Below are positions 59,364 through 64,000 of a stretch of DNA of 64,000 nt, in pieces. Location: the NCBI RefSeq assembly GCF_000801105.2, contig NC_079512.1, forward strand, positions 38,705,848-38,769,847, in the 5' to 3' direction. Both the position numbers and the translations under genes were made by a program. The DNA is from Raphanus sativus. Lineage: Eukaryota > Streptophyta > Magnoliopsida > Brassicales > Brassicaceae. The notes beneath the pieces were generated by a model, which searched no databases, was not told the DNA's origin, and saw only the letters and a list, made by a program, of their open reading frames with translations. Position 1 is the first letter of the stretch. Each line of letters opens with the position of its first letter.

Positions 59364-60454
59364 CATTGAGTTGCTTAACTATAGTTAATATCATTGTAAT
59401 TAAAAAACATCTTAAATTGCATTAAAACTAAGAAATTACATTAACCTGCTAACCGCAAACAAACCAGTACATGTTTCTCGTATAATTTTCTTTTAAGAAA
59501 AATTCTTATTTCAGTTCGAGTTTCTTATATTCAAGTAACTATGTAGGTTCGATAAGTGTAAACTCGTTTCTATAATGGTAAAGTCTATATATTAGTATAC
59601 TCTATGAAGAACAAATAAACATTTAAATGATATCATGTGAACCCTAATCTAAACCACACATTTATAAGGAAACCTTGAAAGTAAAGAGTTCAATATATAG
59701 TTATTTTCCATCTTGATCATGTATATACTCTTGAAACTTGTTAATGGAATCCAACGCTTAAACATGTGGAATGGAGTAGGTTAGTAGTATTATTACGTAT
59801 ATACTCGGAATTTTACTTTTTGATTATTCCATTGGTTCTTTCTCATATTAATTGTAAATTTGTAAATATTCCCATTACATATTCCAAGTTTGTCTCCTTG
59901 CGGGGGAGGCTTATTCACTCTTCTCTCTTTTTTCATTCCTTGGATATCTCAATTTTCACACTGCACACAAAAAGAGTTTTCTACTGTATCATAATTAAAC
60001 GCACTTCATGAATTTCTGTTTTCCTTGTTTTCAGGGTTGGTCATAGTTTAAAATCAATCACAACAAAAAGAAAAAGAGAAATTTGGCACTAAAACTAAAA
60101 ACTAATCATCTTTCTCCTTCTCTCTCTTTCCTATATCTCTCTAATTCATAATTTGTTTCTTAATTCTAGTTTGTTATCTCACCTGTTCTCTCATCACAAA
60201 ACAGACTAGAATGTAAAAAATGTTTTAAAAAACCCAAAATATTTGAGCCTCCTTTGACTAACATTTGGGCCTCCCCTTCAGCTTATTACAATAAACAATG
60301 GGCCAGTCCAGACCTTTTTTGTAACACTAGATTGATCCAGACCAAAAACATTAGATTGATCCAACGGTTGAGATTCATTCTTCACCAATAAACCATTGCA
60401 CGTTATGGTTTTCTGCAAAGGTCGTAAAAGATAAAATAATACTAATAATCCGGT
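59364..60454. other. Intergenic DNA beside the inverted-duplication breakpoint
   Basis: Contains no gene. TCTCTCTTTCCTATATCTCT and similar CT-rich tracts near 60117-60150 resemble a leader, but no coding sequence follows. Holds micro-insertion 12. Confidence 0.4.
60324..60363 (+). mobile_element. Short A-tailed insertion with TSD (12)
   Basis: ACACTAGATTGATCCA (60324-60339) and ACATTAGATTGATCCA (60348-60363), one mismatch, enclose GACC plus an A run. Confidence 0.6.
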
Positions 60455-60496
60455 TTCGTGGGCTACAAGTCATGTTGACTTTTCTCCACGACTAAT

Positions 60497-60521
60497 ATGG
60501 GCCTTGCACGTGACGGCCCAT
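60497..60521. promoter_or_regulatory. Site II / G-box module (copy 2, orphan)
   Basis: The same 25 bp as at 47439-47463, in opposite orientation. Here no HSC70 sequence follows: similarity to the left arm ends about 40 bases further on. Confidence 0.65.
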
Positions 60522-60614
60522 CACGAAATATTAATTTATAGAATAAGTCCTTCATATTCAGTCGTAATTTCGAATGTAGCTGTGTATTCTACAGAATTAC
60601 TCTCTCCCCTTCTT

Positions 60615-62288
60615 TCAGTTCAAAAATTCATCAACAGAAGTAGTAGTAGTGTCTTCTTGTTCCTTGTTCGTGTTTCCATCAGCCACAGACGTTTTCTTGT
60701 CCAAATACTCCTCTTCAATAGTGTCTTTGAGGATGAAAAGCCGCTGAATAACGATAGGTTGGCTCATCTGTTTAGCTTCTCTAATGTCAGTCTCTTCTTT
60801 GTTGAGATGGTAAGCATCAAGCATTATCTTTATCCACTTATGCAGCTCCTTTGGCGTCCTGTGTGTGTGTTCATACTATTTGTTTAGAATCAAAGGTATA
60901 CAGCAAAGTTTTGGATGATCATAGTTACTACTACTTACGTGTATAATGCTTTAGGGTCCTTAGCTTCATGGTCATCCCCAGGAGAGAACGCTGTTGCTAG
61001 AGCAGAGAATCGTTCTTCCGGGTCTGTTATATTGAGCAAGTACTTTAATAGTTTGATTTCTTTCGGCGTTATGCTTCTAAGACTGCTCTTTGTTGCTTTG
61101 TATAACTGATACATTATGTCTTTGGCCTGTTCACAAAGGAGTTAAAAGACATGAGAAGATTTAGTAAAGTTCAAAGCTTTGGGTTGATGTGACTTACCTC
61201 GTTTGTAACGGTTTGAGACTCTTTAGCAGCAGCGTAAGCAGAGTTTATTAATAAGATCAATGAGGAATCTAGCTCCTTGGACTTAGCAAGGCTCCTGATC
61301 TTTTCACAGGCAGCATCCACGGAATAAGAGTTTAAGATGTCATCAAACTTCGCTTGAGCATTATCTAAAGTCTCAACGTTCTCCAATGTATTATCGTAAG
61401 CACTCACTGCAGATAAACACCTAGCTGAAAGCCTCGCAACAGCTGCAGCATAAAAAAAAAAAAACAGTCATGAAACTGTAGGAACCACAACACATAGTTA
61501 GTGTTTTTTCAGTACCATCTCTGTCTTCTAAGCCATCAAGAGTTTCTGACAACAAAGCAACGTAGCGGAAAAACTCTCCAGTGAAGTCTCTGCGTCTCTT
61601 GGCAGCGATAGCGTTTATGTCAGTTGGGTTCTCTTGAATCTCCTTCAGAAGATCATAGTGCTTCTCCATCTCCTCATCTATCTTCTTGACTTTACTCTCA
61701 AGAGAAACAAGTTTCTGCTTCAGTAAAGGATCGGTTTCAGAATCGGCTCGTGTTCTGCAACGCTTGTAGAAGTTGACGCTGTACTTGTTCCACTCATCTC
61801 TCAAAACCAAATACTTCTTCCAGTCTTTAACTTTGGGTTTCTCGTTCAAGAAAAGATCGATGATCTTGTCGCAGAACTGAGCCATGGTGTAGCCTTCAGC
61901 AACCTCAGCTTCCATCGGATCCTCAACAACAAAGTTTTTCACTTCCGTACCTAAACCACCATTTTCATTTTTTTTTATCAAAAATATTCTCTAATATGAC
62001 AAAACCCATTTGTCTAAATCCACAGATGTTTTGAATTGGAACCTAAAGGAAAGAACTTTATTGGTAATTAAGAAGAAAAGATGAGAACTTTATGAGCTTA
62101 CTGGTTGTGGTGGTGGTGCTGACAGTGTCGGTAGCAAAGGTGAGACTTGAGGTTTTGCGTCTCATTCTTCTTCCTCCATTGATGAAAGCAGAGGAAGGGA
62201 GAAGAAGGGTTTGGGGTTTGCTGGGAGGGAAAAACAGTAACTTGTCTGGCGAGGAGATGAAGATTGATGTTTCCAGTAAACTCGCCAT
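60615..62288 (-). CDS. At4g37920-like chloroplast protein (copy 2)
   Basis: Five exons on the minus strand (62288-62102, about 61950-61516, 61442-61198, 61126-60939, 60858-60615) with the same lengths as copy 1, again 432 residues. The start MASLLETSIFISSPDKLLFF keeps the transit-peptide character. Differences from copy 1 cluster in the transit peptide, the start of exon 2 (NFVVEDPMEAEVAEGYTMAQ) and the C-terminal tail (TSVADGNTNKEQEDTTTTSV); exon 4 appears identical. All splice sites are intact, so both copies look functional. Family function is as uncertain as for copy 1. Confidence 0.9.
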
Positions 62289-62700
62289 TTTTCTCGGATT
62301 CGTTCGTCTTTGGTGACGGAAGATAAGAAGAGAGACAGGGGGTTGTCTTTATGGAATTAAAAAGAAAAAAAAATTGTAGTTTTTAAAAAATTTACAATAA
62401 ATTTTGGGGCAAAACCGTAAAAACAAACACAGCTTGCATCATTTTGAAATTGAAAATATTACATTGTAGGTCATATTTACCGTTTTAATAACACTCTAGG
62501 TCATATTGAAATTTTATAAAAAGATAATATGGTAACATGACATCACATATTCATATGTCTAACATCACTTCAAAAGACATATTCGGGTGAGTATGTTTCG
62601 CATAATATCATAACATAGAGTACATGTATGTTCTATACATTACATGGAAGTTCAAAGCATCATTGATAATAAAAGACTTATTTGTAGGATGAAGACATAT
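62289..62700. other. Spacer between the second At4g37920-like and SHM1 copies
   Basis: 412 bp matching the spacer at 45225-45645 in reverse, including the CT-rich leader and the SHM1 3' UTR. No additional feature. Confidence 0.5.
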
Positions 62701-63998
62701 TCAGTTCTTGTACTTCATGGTTTCTTTCTCAAACCCAATAGTTGGGAACTGCTTAGCGAACTCCTCCACGTCGTGGCGCAGCTTGGCAATCTCTGATTGG
62801 ATGCCTGAAGACGATTCCATTGCTGACACAAAATCTTTCAGCTTGGTTCCTGTTTCATTTTAGAACACATCAGATGAGTTCTCTAAGCATTTGTTTATAT
62901 GAATGAACTGATAAACCATAGAGAATCAGAGAAATGAATAAACCTTGAGCTTCAGATTTGACTTTGAGAGCCAACTTCACAGCTTTGTCAAAGTACTCAG
63001 CTACTTTGGCAAAGTCTTCCTCAACAAAACCTCTGGAAGTGAGAGCAGGTGTACCTAAAATGGCAGAGAAGTTTCAGGGAAAGGTTCCAAAAACAAAAGC
63101 ATAATTAATGATTCTTATACCCATTCTGATTCCACCGGGAACCATGGCAGAAACATCCCCAGGGACAGTGTTTTTGTTGGATGCAATGTGAACAGCTTCC
63201 AACACTTTCTCAACTCTAGATCCATCAATTCCCTGCAAACCCCAAAAAAGAAAATCAGATAAATAGAAAAAGGAGTTTTAAGTAAGAAGAGTATGTAAAT
63301 AAGAAAAGATCACAGTGACCTTGGGCTTCAAGTTCACTAGAACCAGATGGTTGTCAGTTCCACCAGAAACAAGTTCATAACCTCTCTCCATCAGAGTCTG
63401 CACAAACCAACAATACAACTTTTTAGAGCTATAAACAAACAGAACAATCTGCATATGAGTGTTGTTTTCTTCACCTGAGCAAACTTTGCAGAGTTACTCA
63501 GGACTTGCTCTTGGTATGCTTTGTACTCTGAAGTAGTTGCCTGCAATTTTTTAACAAACCATTAGATAGACTTGCAAAACCAATAAGGCAACGTTTTAGT
63601 TCCATTCAGTGTACCTGTTTTAAAGCAACAGCTAGTCCTGTAATAGTGTGGTTGTGTGGACCACCTTGAAGACCAGGGAAGACAGCTTGATTGATCTTGT
63701 CTTCATAATCATACAAAACCTTTTAAAGAAACAACATAATGAATAAGACTGAAGATAAATCTTAAAAAAAAAAAAACATTTTAGTTTTGTTTTTTTAAAC
63801 CTCTTTCCCTTGTTTGTTAATTTCCTTAACACCCTTTCTGTAGAAAATCATGGCTCCACGAGGTCCACGAAGTGACTTGTGAGTTGTGGTGGTTACAACA
63901 TCTGCATACTCGAACGGTGAAGGAATCACACCAGCTGCAACCAGACCGCTTATGTGTGCCATATCTGCTAGCATCACAGCTTTTTGCTTGTTACACAC
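62701..63998 (-). CDS. Serine hydroxymethyltransferase 1, second copy (3' part, runs off the window)
   Basis: Exons 8-14 on the minus strand (63998-63801, 63719-63615, 63540-63475, 63397-63320, 63232-63121, 63054-62944, 62849-62701) match copy 1 in every exon length. The acceptor AG of exon 8 is the last two bases of the window. Exon 8 is identical in protein to copy 1 and contains [13 protein letters not shown] with the pyridoxal-phosphate lysine. The protein ends MKYKN, the ending I recall for Arabidopsis SHM1. The visible part shows no lesion; the 5' half is outside the window, so activity cannot be judged. Confidence 0.9.
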
Positions 63999-64000
63999 CT

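Larger units (their letters stand above)
60455..64000 (-). repeat. Inverted duplication, right arm
   Basis: Reverse-complement match of 43931-47500, covering the promoter module, the whole At4g37920-like gene, the spacer and SHM1 exons 8-14. It runs off the window end. Synonymous, intronic and amino-acid differences, plus indels, show that the two arms are not an assembly copy of one another. Confidence 0.9.

Noticed and set aside
60455..64000. Right arm as an assembly duplicate of the left arm
   Set aside because: Amino-acid changes, indels and diverged introns and spacers distinguish the arms, so they are separate loci or alleles, not a copied contig.

Overview
This is plant nuclear DNA from the mustard family, most likely a Brassica-type genome (Brassica or Raphanus). 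Genes are split by AT-rich GT-AG introns, intergenic DNA is very AT-rich, and the gene content matches, in my recollection, the Arabidopsis chromosome 4 block At4g38060 to At4g37860 in almost perfect order. Exon chains were joined by hand from splice sites with reading phase checked at every junction. There are two 100-N scaffold gaps, at 33009-33108 and 50080-50179.

Left part (0-17 kb): a small basic protein (At4g38060-like), the nucleobase-ascorbate transporter NAT11, an exostosin/GT47 glycosyltransferase, a family-4 rhamnogalacturonan lyase, a SpoU-type RNA methyltransferase and the abscission-type Dof factor DOF4.7. Between the glycosyltransferase and the lyase lies a transposon cluster: a Helitron, a SINE and two related elements with long terminal inverted repeats.

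Middle (17-42 kb): two tandem cinnamyl/mannitol-type alcohol dehydrogenases on the minus strand (a CAD7/8-like gene with 4 exons and a CAD6-like gene with 6 exons), three more Helitrons, a decayed gene, a Stowaway-like MITE, a poly(A)-tailed Sadhu-like retroposon and the MADS-box gene AGL21, whose first intron holds a nested SINE.

Right part (42-64 kb): mitochondrial serine hydroxymethyltransferase SHM1, the chloroplast At4g37920-like protein, a 5'-deleted and frameshifted mitochondrial HSC70 pseudogene, a CTLH/RING (RMD5-like) ubiquitin-ligase subunit cut by a gap, an SPT2 chromatin protein and PEP carboxykinase PCK1. The window ends with an inverted second copy of the At4g37920-like gene and of SHM1 (exons 8-14 visible), forming a large inverted duplication around an unduplicated core of about 13 kb.

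The genes do not form a pathway; they are neighbours through ancestral synteny. The main discovery candidates are (i) a set of twelve tiny (5-26 nt), mostly A-tailed insertions flanked by 10-18 bp target-site duplications, two of them with a paralogous empty site visible in the window, which look like extreme 5'-truncated retroposition events; (ii) the SHM1/At4g37920 inverted duplication carrying an orphan promoter module; and (iii) a Helitron whose 3' end lies 7 bp beyond a CAD stop codon.
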